Made by a program: the position numbers and the translations under genes
The notes under the pieces: model-generated
Told to the model about the DNA's origin: nothing
What the model saw: the letters and a program-made list of their open reading frames with translations, nothing else
Database searches by the model: none
Shown here: positions 47,166 through 56,908 of the stretch, piece by piece
Layout: each line of letters starts with the position of its first letter
Position numbering within the stretch: the first letter of the stretch is position 1
Source of the DNA: Aquitalea magnusonii
GTDB lineage: Bacteria; Pseudomonadota; Gammaproteobacteria; Burkholderiales; Chromobacteriaceae
Length of the DNA: 64,000 nt
NCBI RefSeq assembly: GCF_002217795.2
Contig: NZ_AP018823.1
Span: 992,001-1,056,000 of the forward strand
Direction of reading: 5' to 3'

Positions 47166-48781
47166 GCCAGCAATATGATTTCATCATCGTGGGGGCGGGT
47201 TCTGCCGGATGCATCCTGGCCAGTCGCCTGAGCGAGTCCGGCCAGCATCGCGTGTTATTGCTGGAAGCCGGTGGCAAGGATGATTCCTTCTGGTTCCGTC
47301 TGCCGGTGGGCTACGTCAAACACTACTACAACCCACACACCAACTGGATGTATTACACCGAACCGGAGGCCAATCTGGCCGGGCGCAAGCTGTATGCACC
47401 GCGTGGCAAGGTGCTGGGTGGTTCCGGTGCCATCAATGCCATGATTTATGTGCGCGGGCAGCCGGCAGATTTCGACGACTGGGAAGCCGCAGGCAATCCG
47501 GGCTGGGGCTATCGCGATGTGCTGCCTTACTTCAAGAAACTGGAAAACCACCCGGCTGGTGAAACCCCCTGGCGCAGCAACAAGGGGCTGATCGGCATCA
47601 CCCCGATGCGGGAGCAGGCACACCCCATCTGCCAGAATTATCTGGAAGCCTGCCAGCAACTGGGTTTGCCGCTGAATGACGATTTCAACGCCGCCCGGTT
47701 TGAAGGCGCGGGCATTTACGAGGCGAATATCCGGCATGGCGAGCGTGCGTCCAGTGCGGTGGCCTATCTGCACCCGGCCATGACGCGGGCTAATCTCACG
47801 GTGGAGACCCACTGTCAGGCCGAAGCCATCCTGTTTGACGCTGCCGGGCGTGCCAATGGGGTGGCGGTCAGGCAAAACGGTGTGGCACGCCGCTTTTTTG
47901 CCAGCAAGGAAGTGATTATCGCGGCCGGTGCGGTGGACTCACCCAAGCTGTTGCAATTGTCCGGCATTGGCGATGCCGCCTTGCTGCAAGAACTGGGCAT
48001 TCCACTGCGCCAGCACCTGCCGGCGGTGGGCCAGAACCTGCAAGACCATCTGTGTGTGTCCTTTTACTACCGCGCCAATTGCAAGACGCTGAATGATGAA
48101 TTGGGCAGCCTGTGGGGGCAGGGGATGGCGGCGCTGCGCTATGCCTTCACCCGCAAGGGGCCGCTGGCGCTGAGTGTGAATCAGGCCGGGGGCTTTTTCC
48201 GTGGCAGTGAAGAGGAGGAGCGGCCGAATCTGCAACTGTATTTCAATCCGCTGTCCTACAGCATTCCCAAGGATGCCAGGGCGGCACTCAAGCCCGAACC
48301 CTATTCCGGTTTCCTGCTGTGCTTCAATCCCTGCCGACCCAGCAGCCGGGGTTCGGTCGCCATCAGCAGTGCCGACCCGGCGCTGCCTGCCAGCATCCGG
48401 CCCAATTATCTGTCTACCGACAAGGACCGGCGCGAAGCCGTGCAGGGCAGCCGCTTCATCCGCCGCCTGATGCAGGCCGAGGCCTTGCGCCGTATTACGG
48501 TGGAGGAGGTTTCTCCGGCTGGCAAGGTGGATGACGATGACAGCATGCTGCGCTTCTTCCGCGAGGAGTCCGGTTCCATCTATCATCTGTGTGGCAGTTG
48601 TGCGATGGGGCCGGATCCGGCCAGCGCTGTTGTTTCCCACCGGCTGCAAGTGCATGGAGTTGCCGGGCTGCGGGTGGTGGATGCCGCCATCTTTCCCAAC
48701 ATCACCTCCGGCAATACCAATGCACCGGTGATGATGGTGGCGGAAAAAGCGGCTGAGATGATTTTGCAGGATTGGCACTGA
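47162..48781 (+). CDS. GMC-family FAD oxidoreductase (choline dehydrogenase-like)
   Basis: 539 residues. FAD motif [20 protein letters not shown] is at the N-terminus, with GMC signature 1 [18 protein letters not shown]. Signature 2 is [15 protein letters not shown]. The C-terminal catalytic His/Asn pair is in [11 protein letters not shown] and [11 protein letters not shown]. It oxidises an alcohol to an aldehyde or ketone. With the AldA-like enzyme it could take an alcohol to an acid in two steps. Coupled to the preceding gene by ATGA. The substrate is unlikely to be choline, as no bet genes are present. Confidence 0.92.
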   Translation: MSQQYDFIIVGAGSAGCILASRLSESGQHRVLLLEAGGKDDSFWFRLPVGYVKHYYNPHTNWMYYTEPEANLAGRKLYAPRGKVLGGSGAINAMIYVRGQPADFDDWEAAGNPGWGYRDVLPYFKKLENHPAGETPWRSNKGLIGITPMREQAHPICQNYLEACQQLGLPLNDDFNAARFEGAGIYEANIRHGERASSAVAYLHPAMTRANLTVETHCQAEAILFDAAGRANGVAVRQNGVARRFFASKEVIIAAGAVDSPKLLQLSGIGDAALLQELGIPLRQHLPAVGQNLQDHLCVSFYYRANCKTLNDELGSLWGQGMAALRYAFTRKGPLALSVNQAGGFFRGSEEEERPNLQLYFNPLSYSIPKDARAALKPEPYSGFLLCFNPCRPSSRGSVAISSADPALPASIRPNYLSTDKDRREAVQGSRFIRRLMQAEALRRITVEEVSPAGKVDDDDSMLRFFREESGSIYHLCGSCAMGPDPASAVVSHRLQVHGVAGLRVVDAAIFPNITSGNTNAPVMMVAEKAAEMILQDWH

Positions 48782-48812
48782 GCCGTTCAGCTAACCCTTG
48801 TTATCAACCAGG

Positions 48813-48846
48813 CCCTGCGCTGGCTGTAGCAGCCGACAGCGCAGGG
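48813..48846 (+). terminator. Hairpin between the GMC gene and the IclR gene
   Basis: CCCTGCGCT and AGCGCAGGG form a 9-bp stem, followed only by CTTTG. It lies 32 bp after the GMC stop and ends 9 bases before the ribosome-binding site of the regulator. It may be a partial terminator or attenuator that lowers regulator expression. Confidence 0.55.
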
Positions 48847-48866
48847 CTTTGTCACAGGAGCGCATC

Positions 48867-49604
48867 TTGCCTGCGCGACCAACCGCCCCCGCAGTGGATG
48901 GCGCGATTGCCATTTTGCAGTCGCTGGTGAATGCCGCCTACCCGCTGACCCAGGCTGAGATCAGTGCGCAAACCGGTATTCCTGCCGCCAGTTGTTATCG
49001 TATTCTGGGCAGCCTGTTACAGGCCCAGCTGGTGGTGATGGATCCGGGGCGCAAGAAGTCCTATGCCATCGGTGCGAAGATTTTCCAGATGGCTTCCACC
49101 ATTTATGGCCGGCAAAGCATCATTCCGTATTTCCACCCGATTGCCGAAATCCTCAAGAACGAAGTACACAAAACCGTGCTGTTGAGCATTCCGGTGGGTA
49201 ATACCGTGGTGGTGGTAGCCAGGCTGGAGTCTGCACTGAGCCACCGTTTTCATTCCTACATCGGTCAGACCTTGCCCTTGCACCGTGCCGCCGCTGGCAA
49301 GGCCATTCTCAGCCTGCGCAGCAAGGATTATCTGCAAGCCTATCTGGATGGCGAGTTCCTGATCGCGCCACCGGAGCTGCGCCACCAGCTGGAACGTGCC
49401 CAGCGCCTGGGTTATGCCGTGACACATGGGGAAATCGAGAGTGGGGTCAGTTGTCTGGCCGCACCAGTGGTCAATCTGAGCCATGAGCCGATTGCCGCCA
49501 TCAGCATCTGTGTCGCCAGCAATGAGCTGAGCGAACAGGCAAGCCGCAGTTATTCCAGCCCCCTGATTCAGGCGGCGCGCCAGCTGGCCGCGCGCATAGG
49601 CTGA
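48867..49604 (+). CDS. IclR-family transcriptional regulator
   Basis: 245 residues from TTG at 48867, chosen because AGGAG lies 6 bases upstream; a longer in-frame TTG start at 48798 falls in the intergenic hairpin region. The winged helix (LTQAEISAQTGIPAASCYRI) is followed by the IclR effector domain (TLPLHRAAAGKAIL and GVSCLAAPVVNLSHEPIAAI). It probably controls the upstream catabolic genes through the repeat at 43003. Confidence 0.9.
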   Translation: MPARPTAPAVDGAIAILQSLVNAAYPLTQAEISAQTGIPAASCYRILGSLLQAQLVVMDPGRKKSYAIGAKIFQMASTIYGRQSIIPYFHPIAEILKNEVHKTVLLSIPVGNTVVVVARLESALSHRFHSYIGQTLPLHRAAAGKAILSLRSKDYLQAYLDGEFLIAPPELRHQLERAQRLGYAVTHGEIESGVSCLAAPVVNLSHEPIAAISICVASNELSEQASRSYSSPLIQAARQLAARIG

Positions 49605-50012
49605 GCGATTGTCTGGCTTGATTCTTTATTCCGCGCTGTTACCGGGTTGCCAACTGAATGCGGCACGACAATGAATAACTGAATGCACGGGAAGTGCATC
49701 CTTACGTTGCGGGATGGGCAGCTAGTGCAGGCCGAGCCCCAAGTGATATTCTCACTCCAGCTGCAGATGATGACGTGCAGCTTTTTGTCGAAAAGCGTGC
49801 AGTACAGCCGCTAGCCGCGTGATTACTTGCCGCAGTGCGGCACATGGCAGACCGCCCACTTGAGCAGTGGGCGGTTTTCTGTTTGCAGCGGCAAGAGGAC
49901 GGAATGCTTAACGCAGCACTGTAGCTGTCGATAGCTGTCGATTTATGGCCAGTCAGGGCTGGGTTTGTCATGGATAATGACATCGTTTTGAAATGGCGTG
50001 GCAAGGGGTGGC
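49605..50012. other. 408-bp intergenic region, possible small RNA
   Basis: No coding frame is credible. It ends in an isolated strong terminator at 49851-49878, about 250 bp beyond the IclR gene. A tandem AGCTGTCGAT repeat (about 49923-49942) lies after that. The isolated terminator could end a small RNA or the regulator transcript. Confidence 0.5.
49851..49878 (+). terminator. Strong terminator far downstream of the IclR gene
   Basis: ACCGCCCACT and AGTGGGCGGT form a perfect 10-bp stem with a 5-base loop, followed by TTT. Confidence 0.8.
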
Positions 50013-51230
50013 ATGGTGATGGAAGGCATGATGGTGGAGGAACGCAGCTGGCGCAGCATGTTGCGCGCGGTGGCCAGCCTGTTGCTGGCCTATGCCTTGC
50101 TGGTGGTGGGCAATGCGCTGGGCAGTACCGAAACCTCGCTCAGCCTGCTGGCCAATGGCGTGCCGGTGGCGGTGGCGGGCATGGTGCAGTCGGCCTACTA
50201 TGCCGGTTTTTTCATTGGCGGTTTCTTTTGCAGCGGCATGATCCGCCAGTATGGCCATCACCGCGCCTTTGCCGCGCTTACCGCCATGATCTGTGTGCTG
50301 ACCCTGTGTCAGGCCTTGTTCACCGCGCCCTGGTTGTGGCTGCTGGCGCGGCTGGGCAATGGTCTGGCCATGGTGGGCATCTACATGGTGGTGGAAAGCT
50401 GGCTGAATGGCTGTGTGACCAATAGCCAGCGTGGCCAGCTGTTTTCCCTGTACCTGATCATCAGCTATCTGGGTGCTAGTGCCGGGCAGTGGCTGCTCAA
50501 GCTGCCATTCAGCCAGCCTGGCTGGGCCTTCATCATTGTGACCATGCTGTTTTCGCTGGCCATCATTCCGGTCACGCTCACCCAGCAACGGCCGCAGGTC
50601 TTGTCGGCTCCGGCTGCGGGCAATGTGCTGGCGCGGGCGCTGCGTACCTTGCGTCTGCTGGGGCGGCGTGCGCCGCTCAGTCTGGTGGGCGCATTGCTGG
50701 CCGGTTGTTTCAACAGCGCCTTTTACACCATGTTGCCCGCCATGCTCAGCCAGCTGGGCAAGTCGGCAGCAGACATTGCCGGTTTCATGGGCATGGCCTT
50801 GCTGGCCGCACCGCTATTGCAATGGCCGATGGGCAAATGGGCGGACAGCAGCGACCGCGCCCAGTTGCTGGCCTATTCGGCAATGGTGGTGGCCGCCTTG
50901 TCACTGGTGTTGATCCTGCTGACCGGCTCGGGCTGGATGCTGCCGCTGGTGATGGTGTATGTGGCGATTGCCTTTACCTTCTACGGCACGCTCAGCGGTA
51001 TTGCCAACGATGCCATGCCGCCACGCCACCGGGTGGAAATCAGCGCATCCCTGCTGATGGTGTATGCGCTGGGTGGCACGCTGGGGCCCTTGCTGTGCTC
51101 GGCGGTGATGGCTTCTGTCGGGCCTGCCGGTTATTTTGTGGTGTCGCTGGGCCTGGCGGCCTTGCTGGGCTTGTATGCGCAGTGGACGGTCAAGCGCTGG
51201 CCGCTGCCCAGCCTGCTGCCGCCGCGCTGA
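50013..51230 (+). CDS. MFS transporter
   Basis: About 405 residues, 12 membrane segments. GFFCSGMIRQYGHHRAFAAL is the loop 2-3 region. The overall pattern resembles YcaD-type MFS proteins. Several in-frame starts exist (GTG 49998, ATG 50013, 50019, 50028, 50031). ATG 50013 has AAGGGG upstream and is preferred, without certainty. Substrate unknown; single gene. Confidence 0.82.
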   Translation: MVMEGMMVEERSWRSMLRAVASLLLAYALLVVGNALGSTETSLSLLANGVPVAVAGMVQSAYYAGFFIGGFFCSGMIRQYGHHRAFAALTAMICVLTLCQALFTAPWLWLLARLGNGLAMVGIYMVVESWLNGCVTNSQRGQLFSLYLIISYLGASAGQWLLKLPFSQPGWAFIIVTMLFSLAIIPVTLTQQRPQVLSAPAAGNVLARALRTLRLLGRRAPLSLVGALLAGCFNSAFYTMLPAMLSQLGKSAADIAGFMGMALLAAPLLQWPMGKWADSSDRAQLLAYSAMVVAALSLVLILLTGSGWMLPLVMVYVAIAFTFYGTLSGIANDAMPPRHRVEISASLLMVYALGGTLGPLLCSAVMASVGPAGYFVVSLGLAALLGLYAQWTVKRWPLPSLLPPR

Positions 51231-51292
51231 GCGACGGTTTGTCACCTGCCTGATTGATCATGCGGTTTTTCCTCTGGCGAAAGCATCACTCC

Positions 51293-52075
51293 ATGACGGT
51301 GAAAATCTTCCGCGCCAGTGCCGTGCTGGCGCTGCTTGGCCTGCTGGTGTCGTGGGCGGTGCATGCCGCCAATGCCGATGCCTTGTGGAATATCGTGCAT
51401 CAGCAATGTGTGCCGCATTGGCAGCAGGCGCAGGACCCGGCCCCGTGTGCCGCGCTGGACATGACACAGGGTGAGCCGCAAGGGCATGCCATCCTCAAGG
51501 ACATCCACGGCGTTTTGCAATATCTGCTGATTCCCACCGCGCGGGTCAGTGGCATTGAAAGCCCGCTGCTATTGCAGGCGGATGCACCGGACTACTGGGC
51601 TGCCGCCTGGCAGGCAAGGCAGTGGATGGCGCGGCTGCATGGCAGTGTGCTGCCGCGCGAGGCGGTGGCGCTGACGGTGAACTCGCAATGGGGCCGCAGT
51701 CAGAACCAGCTGCACATTCATGTTTCCTGCGTCCGGCCAGAGCTACCCGCGCGCTTGCAGCAGGCAGGCATCGGGCTGCAGTGGCAGCCGCTGGCGGACG
51801 GCATCAACGGCCACGCCTATCTGGCGCGTGCTGTACCGGGTGAAACACTGGATGGCGTTCGGCCATTCCGTTTGCTGGCCGATGAGGTGGCCGGTGCCAG
51901 CGGGCAGATGGGCAGCTACACGCTGGCGGTGATTGCCACCCGTCTGGCCGACGGGCCGGGTTTCTGGCTACTGGCCAGCAAGGCGGATGTGCTGGCCGGC
52001 AACTTTGCTTCCTCCGAGGGTGATGTGCAGGACCATGACTGTCAGGTGCTGTCGCCTCAGCCAGTCAGGCCATGA
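51293..52075 (+). CDS. cdh: CDP-diacylglycerol pyrophosphatase
   Basis: 260 residues from ATG at 51293 (51260 is possible). It has an N-terminal membrane/signal segment ending near VHAAN. The family core is WNIVHQQCVPHWQQAQDPAP followed by GHAILKDIHGVLQYLLIPTA. A HIT-like active site is in SQNQLHIHVSC. It hydrolyses CDP-diacylglycerol to phosphatidate and CMP in the envelope. Its end overlaps the convergent MFS gene by 19 bp. Confidence 0.9.
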   Translation: MTVKIFRASAVLALLGLLVSWAVHAANADALWNIVHQQCVPHWQQAQDPAPCAALDMTQGEPQGHAILKDIHGVLQYLLIPTARVSGIESPLLLQADAPDYWAAAWQARQWMARLHGSVLPREAVALTVNSQWGRSQNQLHIHVSCVRPELPARLQQAGIGLQWQPLADGINGHAYLARAVPGETLDGVRPFRLLADEVAGASGQMGSYTLAVIATRLADGPGFWLLASKADVLAGNFASSEGDVQDHDCQVLSPQPVRP

Positions 52076-53271
52076 TGGCGGGGGCCGGACAGCGCCCAGG
52101 CGCAGATGCCGGTGAGGCTGCACGCTGCCCCGGCCAGCACCACGCCCATCCAGCCCCAGTGGCCGTAGGCCCAGGCTGAAACCAGCGAACCTGCTGCACC
52201 GCCAATGAAATAGCTGGTCATGTAGGCCGATGTCAGCCGGTTACGGGCTTCTGGCCGGATGCGGTAAATCGCCCCCTGATTGCTGACATGGCAGCCTGCC
52301 ACCCCCAGGTCCAGCAGCAGGATGCCCAGCAGCAGGGCGGTAATCGAATGCGGTGCCAGCGCCAGCGGCAGCCAGGCCAGCAACATCAGGCCCAGGCTGA
52401 GCCGGGAGGCCAGCGCGCCGTGGCCCTTGTCGCTCAGCCGGCCCACCACATTGGCCGACAAGGCACCGGCGGCACCGGCCAGACCAAACAGGCCGATGGT
52501 GCTGTTGGAATAGCCAAATGGTGGCGCGGCCAGCAAGAAGGCGATGGAAGTCCACATCACGCTGAAGGTGGCAAAGGCCATGGCCCCCAGCAGGCCGCGC
52601 AGACGCAGCATGGGTTCTTCCACCAACAGCCGCAGCACCGACTGCAGCAATTGCGGGTAGGACAAGCCCTTGCCCGCCGGGCTGACCGGCAACTGGCGCG
52701 CCAGCACCAGCGTCATCAGCAGCATGGCTGCCGCGCCGCACCAGTAGACGGTGTGCCAGCCACCCAGGTCCGCCAGCATGCCGGCCACAGTGCGCGCCAG
52801 CAGAATCCCGGTCAGCAGGCCGCTCATGATGGTGCCCACCACCCGGCCGCGTGTGTTTTCTGCCGCCAGGCTGGCGCCCAGCGGCAGCAGGATTTGTGCC
52901 ACTACCGAGCACAAGCCTGCCAGCGCGGTACCCAGCAGCAACTGCCGCAAGCTGGCGGCACTGGCGCTGATGACCAAGCCGGTGGTGGCCAGCAGCATCA
53001 TCAGGATGATCAGCCGGCGTTTTTCCAGCATGTCGCCCAGCGGGACAATCAGCAGCAGCCCGAATGCATAGCCCAGTTGGGCGGTGGTGACGATGCCGCC
53101 TGCATTGGCGGCGGAGATGCCCAGTCCGCGGGTGATTTCCGGTAATAGTGGCTGGGCGTAGTAATTGCCGGCCACGGCCAGGCCGGTGGCCACCGTCATC
53201 AGCCACATCAGCACGGGGCTGAGGCCGGTCGATGCTTTTGGCGGGTGGGCTAGGGTATGGGTGGTATTCAA
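52057..53271 (-). CDS. MFS transporter divergent from a LysR regulator
   Basis: About 404 residues with 12 membrane segments; VPLGDMLEKRRLIILMMLLA is the MFS motif A region. TTG at 53271 is proposed as start because GGAAG lies 6 bases upstream. A GTG at 53322 is the longer alternative. It belongs to the NepI/AraJ-like drug or metabolite exporter group. Divergent LysR gene at 53397 is the likely regulator. Confidence 0.85.
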   Translation of the reverse strand: MNTTHTLAHPPKASTGLSPVLMWLMTVATGLAVAGNYYAQPLLPEITRGLGISAANAGGIVTTAQLGYAFGLLLIVPLGDMLEKRRLIILMMLLATTGLVISASAASLRQLLLGTALAGLCSVVAQILLPLGASLAAENTRGRVVGTIMSGLLTGILLARTVAGMLADLGGWHTVYWCGAAAMLLMTLVLARQLPVSPAGKGLSYPQLLQSVLRLLVEEPMLRLRGLLGAMAFATFSVMWTSIAFLLAAPPFGYSNSTIGLFGLAGAAGALSANVVGRLSDKGHGALASRLSLGLMLLAWLPLALAPHSITALLLGILLLDLGVAGCHVSNQGAIYRIRPEARNRLTSAYMTSYFIGGAAGSLVSAWAYGHWGWMGVVLAGAACSLTGICAWALSGPRHHGLTG

Positions 53272-53336
53272 GTGTGTGCTTCCGGTGGCTAGTGATATTG
53301 CGGGTGCTCGATGGCAGGCCACAAAGTATCTGCTGG

Positions 53337-53378
53337 CATCAAAGATGACTCCAATGTATTGTTTTCATATTTTTGATG
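53337..53378. promoter_or_regulatory. Inverted repeat in the MFS/LysR divergent promoter
   Basis: CATCAAA (53337-53343) and TTTGATG (53372-53378) are perfect inverted copies in the divergent spacer just before the LysR gene. It is a candidate LysR site. Confidence 0.4.
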
Positions 53379-53396
53379 TCAAAGTGAGATAGCAGG

Positions 53397-54296
53397 ATGA
53401 ATCTGCGCCAGATCGACTATGTACTGGCCGTGGCCGAGGAAGAGAACTTCACCCGCGCCGCCGAGCGTTGCCATACCGTGCAATCTGCCCTCAGCCACCA
53501 GATTGCGCGGCTGGAACAGGAGTTTGGCACCCGCTTGTTTGAACGTACTTCGCGCCAGGTCACGCTGACGCCAGCGGGGCATACCTTTGTCAATCATGCA
53601 CGCCAGGTACGCGATGCGGCGCGCCGGCTGGAAGATGAAATGGCGGCGGCTACCGGAGAAATCCGCGGCCATCTGCGCATAGGCTACATTTCCACCCTCA
53701 GCCGGCTGGATTTGCCCGGCCTGCTGGCGGAATACCATCGCCGCCATCCGCAGGTTGAGGTGCAGGTGGCCATGCGCATGAGTGATGTGATGATGGAAGA
53801 ATTGCGCGTGCAGCAGATTGACGCGGCCTTTCTTGGCGTATGGCCTGGTGAACCGGTATTGGGGCTGGATGCCCGCCTGCTGTGGGAAGAGCCGCTGCTG
53901 GCTTTGCTGCATCCGCAGCACCCGCTGGCTGCTTGTCCCAGCCTTACCTTGCAGCAGTTGGCGCAGCAAACCCTGGTTGACTGGCCGGCCGGCACCGGGC
54001 CGCGCCAGCAAACCGACATGGCGTTTGCCGCGCAGGGCATCAAGCGACGGGTGAGTTTCGAGGTGAATCACGCCGATATGCTGGTCAGCCTGGTCAGCAC
54101 CGGCGCTGCCATCGGCATGGTACCGGCGCTGGGGGCCGGTCAGCATGGCATGCTGGCGGCGCGGCCGGTGTTAAACGGCCCGCGCCGCCGTGTGTATCTG
54201 GCCTGTCACGATAGCCCGACGCCAGCAGCGGCAGCCTTTCTGGCATTGGTCGAGCAGTTTTTGCGGCCTGCGCGGCAGGAGGAGGGTAGATGCTAG
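53397..54296 (+). CDS. LysR-family transcriptional regulator
   Basis: 299 residues. The helix-turn-helix is MNLRQIDYVLAVAEEENFTR followed by AAERCHTVQSALSHQIARLE; the substrate-binding domain is complete. It is divergently placed from an MFS exporter, the usual pattern for a LysR regulator and its target. AGCAGG lies about 4 bases upstream of the ATG. Confidence 0.92.
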   Translation: MNLRQIDYVLAVAEEENFTRAAERCHTVQSALSHQIARLEQEFGTRLFERTSRQVTLTPAGHTFVNHARQVRDAARRLEDEMAAATGEIRGHLRIGYISTLSRLDLPGLLAEYHRRHPQVEVQVAMRMSDVMMEELRVQQIDAAFLGVWPGEPVLGLDARLLWEEPLLALLHPQHPLAACPSLTLQQLAQQTLVDWPAGTGPRQQTDMAFAAQGIKRRVSFEVNHADMLVSLVSTGAAIGMVPALGAGQHGMLAARPVLNGPRRRVYLACHDSPTPAAAAFLALVEQFLRPARQEEGRC

Positions 54297-54336
54297 TGCG
54301 TAATGTTCTTTTGCCCGCACCACCGGTGTTAGCGCA

Positions 54337-55170
54337 ATGACAGCCGGTGTGTTTGCCCTGCTATTGCTGGCTGCCGCCTTGCATGCCAGTTGGAATGCCA
54401 TGATCAAGGCGTCTGCCTCCGCCTGGTTCGGCACGGTGCTGGTCGCGGGTTTTGCCAGTCTGTTGGCCTGCTGCATCCTGCCCTGGCTGCCTGCGCCGGC
54501 GCTGGCAAGCTGGCCGTATATTGCCGCTTCGGTTGCCTTGCAAGTGTTGTATCTGTGGCTGATTTCCCGTAGCTACCGGGTGGCGGACATGGGACTGGTC
54601 TACCCCTTGATGCGCGGCACGGCCCCTTTGCTGGTGGCTGTATGCAATGCTGCGGTATTTGGCGAATCGCTCAGCAGCATGGCCATCGCCGGCATCGCCG
54701 TGTTGTGCGGCGGCATTCTGAGCATGGCCTGTTCGGTACCGCAGGGACCGCGTCACGGGGTGCTGCCGGCCTTGCTCAATGCGCTGGTGATTGCCGCTTA
54801 CACCATGGTGGATGGAATAGGCGTGCGTTTGTCTGCTGCACCTGCCGGCTATACCTTGTGGATCTTCTTGCTATGCGGCCTGCCGCTTCCCATCTGGGCC
54901 TGCCGGTATCAGCCGGCGGCGCTGCGTGCTGCCCTGCGGCGTGACTGGTGGCGTGGCCTGCTGGGTGGTGCCGGCACCATCGCCTCTTATGGCATTGCGT
55001 TGTGGGCGATGACGCTGGCACCGGTGGCGGTGGTGGCCGCATTGCGGGAAACCTCCATCCTGTTTGCCATGCTGCTGGCCCGGCTGCTGCTGGGGGAGCG
55101 GCCTGGTCGGCAGCGGGTGTGGTCTGCACTGGTGATGGCTGCCGGTGCCATGCTGCTGCGTCTGGCTTGA
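54337..55170 (+). CDS. EamA/DMT-family transporter
   Basis: 277 residues with ten hydrophobic segments in two EamA repeats. Typical pieces are LLLLAAALHASWNAMIKASA and YRVADMGLVYPLMRGTAPLL. Such proteins export metabolites. It lies 40 bp after the LysR gene on the same strand and may be in its transcript. Substrate unknown. Confidence 0.87.
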   Translation: MTAGVFALLLLAAALHASWNAMIKASASAWFGTVLVAGFASLLACCILPWLPAPALASWPYIAASVALQVLYLWLISRSYRVADMGLVYPLMRGTAPLLVAVCNAAVFGESLSSMAIAGIAVLCGGILSMACSVPQGPRHGVLPALLNALVIAAYTMVDGIGVRLSAAPAGYTLWIFLLCGLPLPIWACRYQPAALRAALRRDWWRGLLGGAGTIASYGIALWAMTLAPVAVVAALRETSILFAMLLARLLLGERPGRQRVWSALVMAAGAMLLRLA

Positions 55171-55190
55171 GGCCGCCGGTCTGGCCGGGC

Positions 55191-56369
55191 TCAGCCTGTG
55201 GCAGCCGTCTTGTTGTGCAGTCTGCATGCCAGCAGGAATAGCAGCCCGATGCCCCACAGCACCGCTACCATCCAGCCAGAACCGGCATGCTGCATCAGCA
55301 GTCCTGTGGCTGCCGGGCCCAGGCTGCTGGACGCATTCCAGCTCAATGAGATCAAACCGGAAACACGCAGCAATGCGGCACCGCTGAACTGTTCGCCACT
55401 GGCCACCATCGACAGGGTGTAGATGGCTCCGGCACAGCCGCCCAGCAGGAACAGATAAGCCTCCCACCAGCCTGGCAGATGCAGCATGGTGGGCAGCAAG
55501 GGCAGTAGCAGGCAGACCAGCGTGCCACACAGCAGGTGAACCCGGCGGCGGCCCAGATGATCGGCCAGCCAGCCGATGCCGAACTGCAGCGCCGCGTCAC
55601 CGGACAGCAAAATGGAGGCGGACGCCAGTGCGCGGCTTTGACTCATGCCGGATTCCATGGCGACCAGGGGCAAAAAACTCAGCATGATGGTGTCGAACGA
55701 GGCAAAAAAAGCGGTTCCCAGCAGGATGGCGGGTGCGGTGCGGACAATGCCCAGCCAACTGGTGCTGCTCGCTTTCTGCGCTTCGCTGGTGCTGTGTCCG
55801 TGTGGCGGTCTGTCTGCTTGCTCGGGTGCTGCCAGCATGATACCCGGCAGTCCCAGCAGGAAAAGGCCGCCACACAACAGGAAAGCCTGCTCTGGCCAGC
55901 GTGCCAGCAGGTCGGTCAGCAAGGGACCCAGCACCTGACAGGCGGTAAAACAGGTGGAGTAGATGGCGACGATGCGGCCACGGGCATGGTCTGCGGCCAG
56001 CGTGTTGATCCAGCTTTCTCCCAGTACAAACAGCGGTGCCATGGCCGCACCAAACAGCAAGCGAGCCAGCATCCAGCCCGGAATACTGTTGAGGTATTGC
56101 AAGGGCATGACCGAGGCGCTGGCCAGTAGCAAGCAAGCCAGCATGACATTGCGGCGGCCCAGGCGCAGTGCCAGCGCCGGTGCTGCCATGGTGGCCAGCA
56201 CACCGCCCACGGCACTGGCGGCCACGGTCCAGCCAATCACTTCCGGGCTGAAACCGCGCTGGGTCAGTGTCAGGGCGGTGAGCGGCATGGTGCTGCCCAG
56301 GCCCAGGCCCAGCAGGGCGACACTGAAGATGACGGCGGTGAAATCGCGCCATGCGCTGCGTGGCAGCAT
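55191..56369 (-). CDS. MFS transporter
   Basis: 392 residues from ATG at 56369, with GGAG about 7 bases upstream; an in-frame extension to 56465 is not supported. It has 12 membrane segments. GESWINTLAADHARGRIVAI places it in the YcaD-like/MFS_1 group, similar to the transporter at 50013. Convergent with the EamA gene. Substrate unknown. Confidence 0.87.
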   Translation of the reverse strand: MLPRSAWRDFTAVIFSVALLGLGLGSTMPLTALTLTQRGFSPEVIGWTVAASAVGGVLATMAAPALALRLGRRNVMLACLLLASASVMPLQYLNSIPGWMLARLLFGAAMAPLFVLGESWINTLAADHARGRIVAIYSTCFTACQVLGPLLTDLLARWPEQAFLLCGGLFLLGLPGIMLAAPEQADRPPHGHSTSEAQKASSTSWLGIVRTAPAILLGTAFFASFDTIMLSFLPLVAMESGMSQSRALASASILLSGDAALQFGIGWLADHLGRRRVHLLCGTLVCLLLPLLPTMLHLPGWWEAYLFLLGGCAGAIYTLSMVASGEQFSGAALLRVSGLISLSWNASSSLGPAATGLLMQHAGSGWMVAVLWGIGLLFLLACRLHNKTAATG

Positions 56370-56503
56370 GAAAGGGCTCCGCGGTGGGGGGAGTGACAGC
56401 CTAGCACAAGGGCATGTTATCTGTGGCAACCGTATTGACTGCATGCATACGACAAGGCCGGGCATGGCCCGGCCTTGTCCGCTGGATGGTATTTCCGCCG
56501 TGT

Positions 56504-56908
56504 TTAGCGTGGCACATCCTCTGGCTGCTGCGGCAAGGCGGGTGGCGGCAGTGGCTGCAAGGGCTTGGCCAGAATCATGCCGTCATAGTGCTGGCATACG
56601 GCTGGAATGCTGTCACCGTTGACGTAGATGGTGGTTTTGCTGCCTGCTTTTTTACCAAGGCAAGCCTTGACCGCAGCCAGCGGCGGCTCGTGTGGCGGCG
56701 GCGGTGGGAGGTGATGGTCTTCACCGTGGTGCGGGCCATGCGGGTCGCAATATCCGCCAGCCTCACCCGCGGCAGCCGGGCTGGCAAGATGATCGCGCTG
56801 GCAGCCTTGTGCCGGCGGGGTGTCGGTCGGGGTGTTTGCGGCGGCGGCGTAGCTGCTGCTGCTTAACAGCAGGGCCAGCATGGCGCTGGCAAAGAAGGTG
56901 GGGCGCAT
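56504..56908 (-). CDS. Small secreted His/Pro-rich protein, function unknown
   Basis: 134 residues. A signal peptide (MRPTFFASAMLALLLSSSSY, cut near AAA) precedes a Cys/His/Pro-rich mature part. That part contains CDPHGPHHGEDHHLPPPPPH, with seven prolines after a His cluster, and four cysteines. The family was not recognised. His and Cys content suggests periplasmic metal binding, which is inference. Ribosome-binding site is weak. Confidence 0.55.
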   Translation of the reverse strand: MRPTFFASAMLALLLSSSSYAAAANTPTDTPPAQGCQRDHLASPAAAGEAGGYCDPHGPHHGEDHHLPPPPPHEPPLAAVKACLGKKAGSKTTIYVNGDSIPAVCQHYDGMILAKPLQPLPPPALPQQPEDVPR

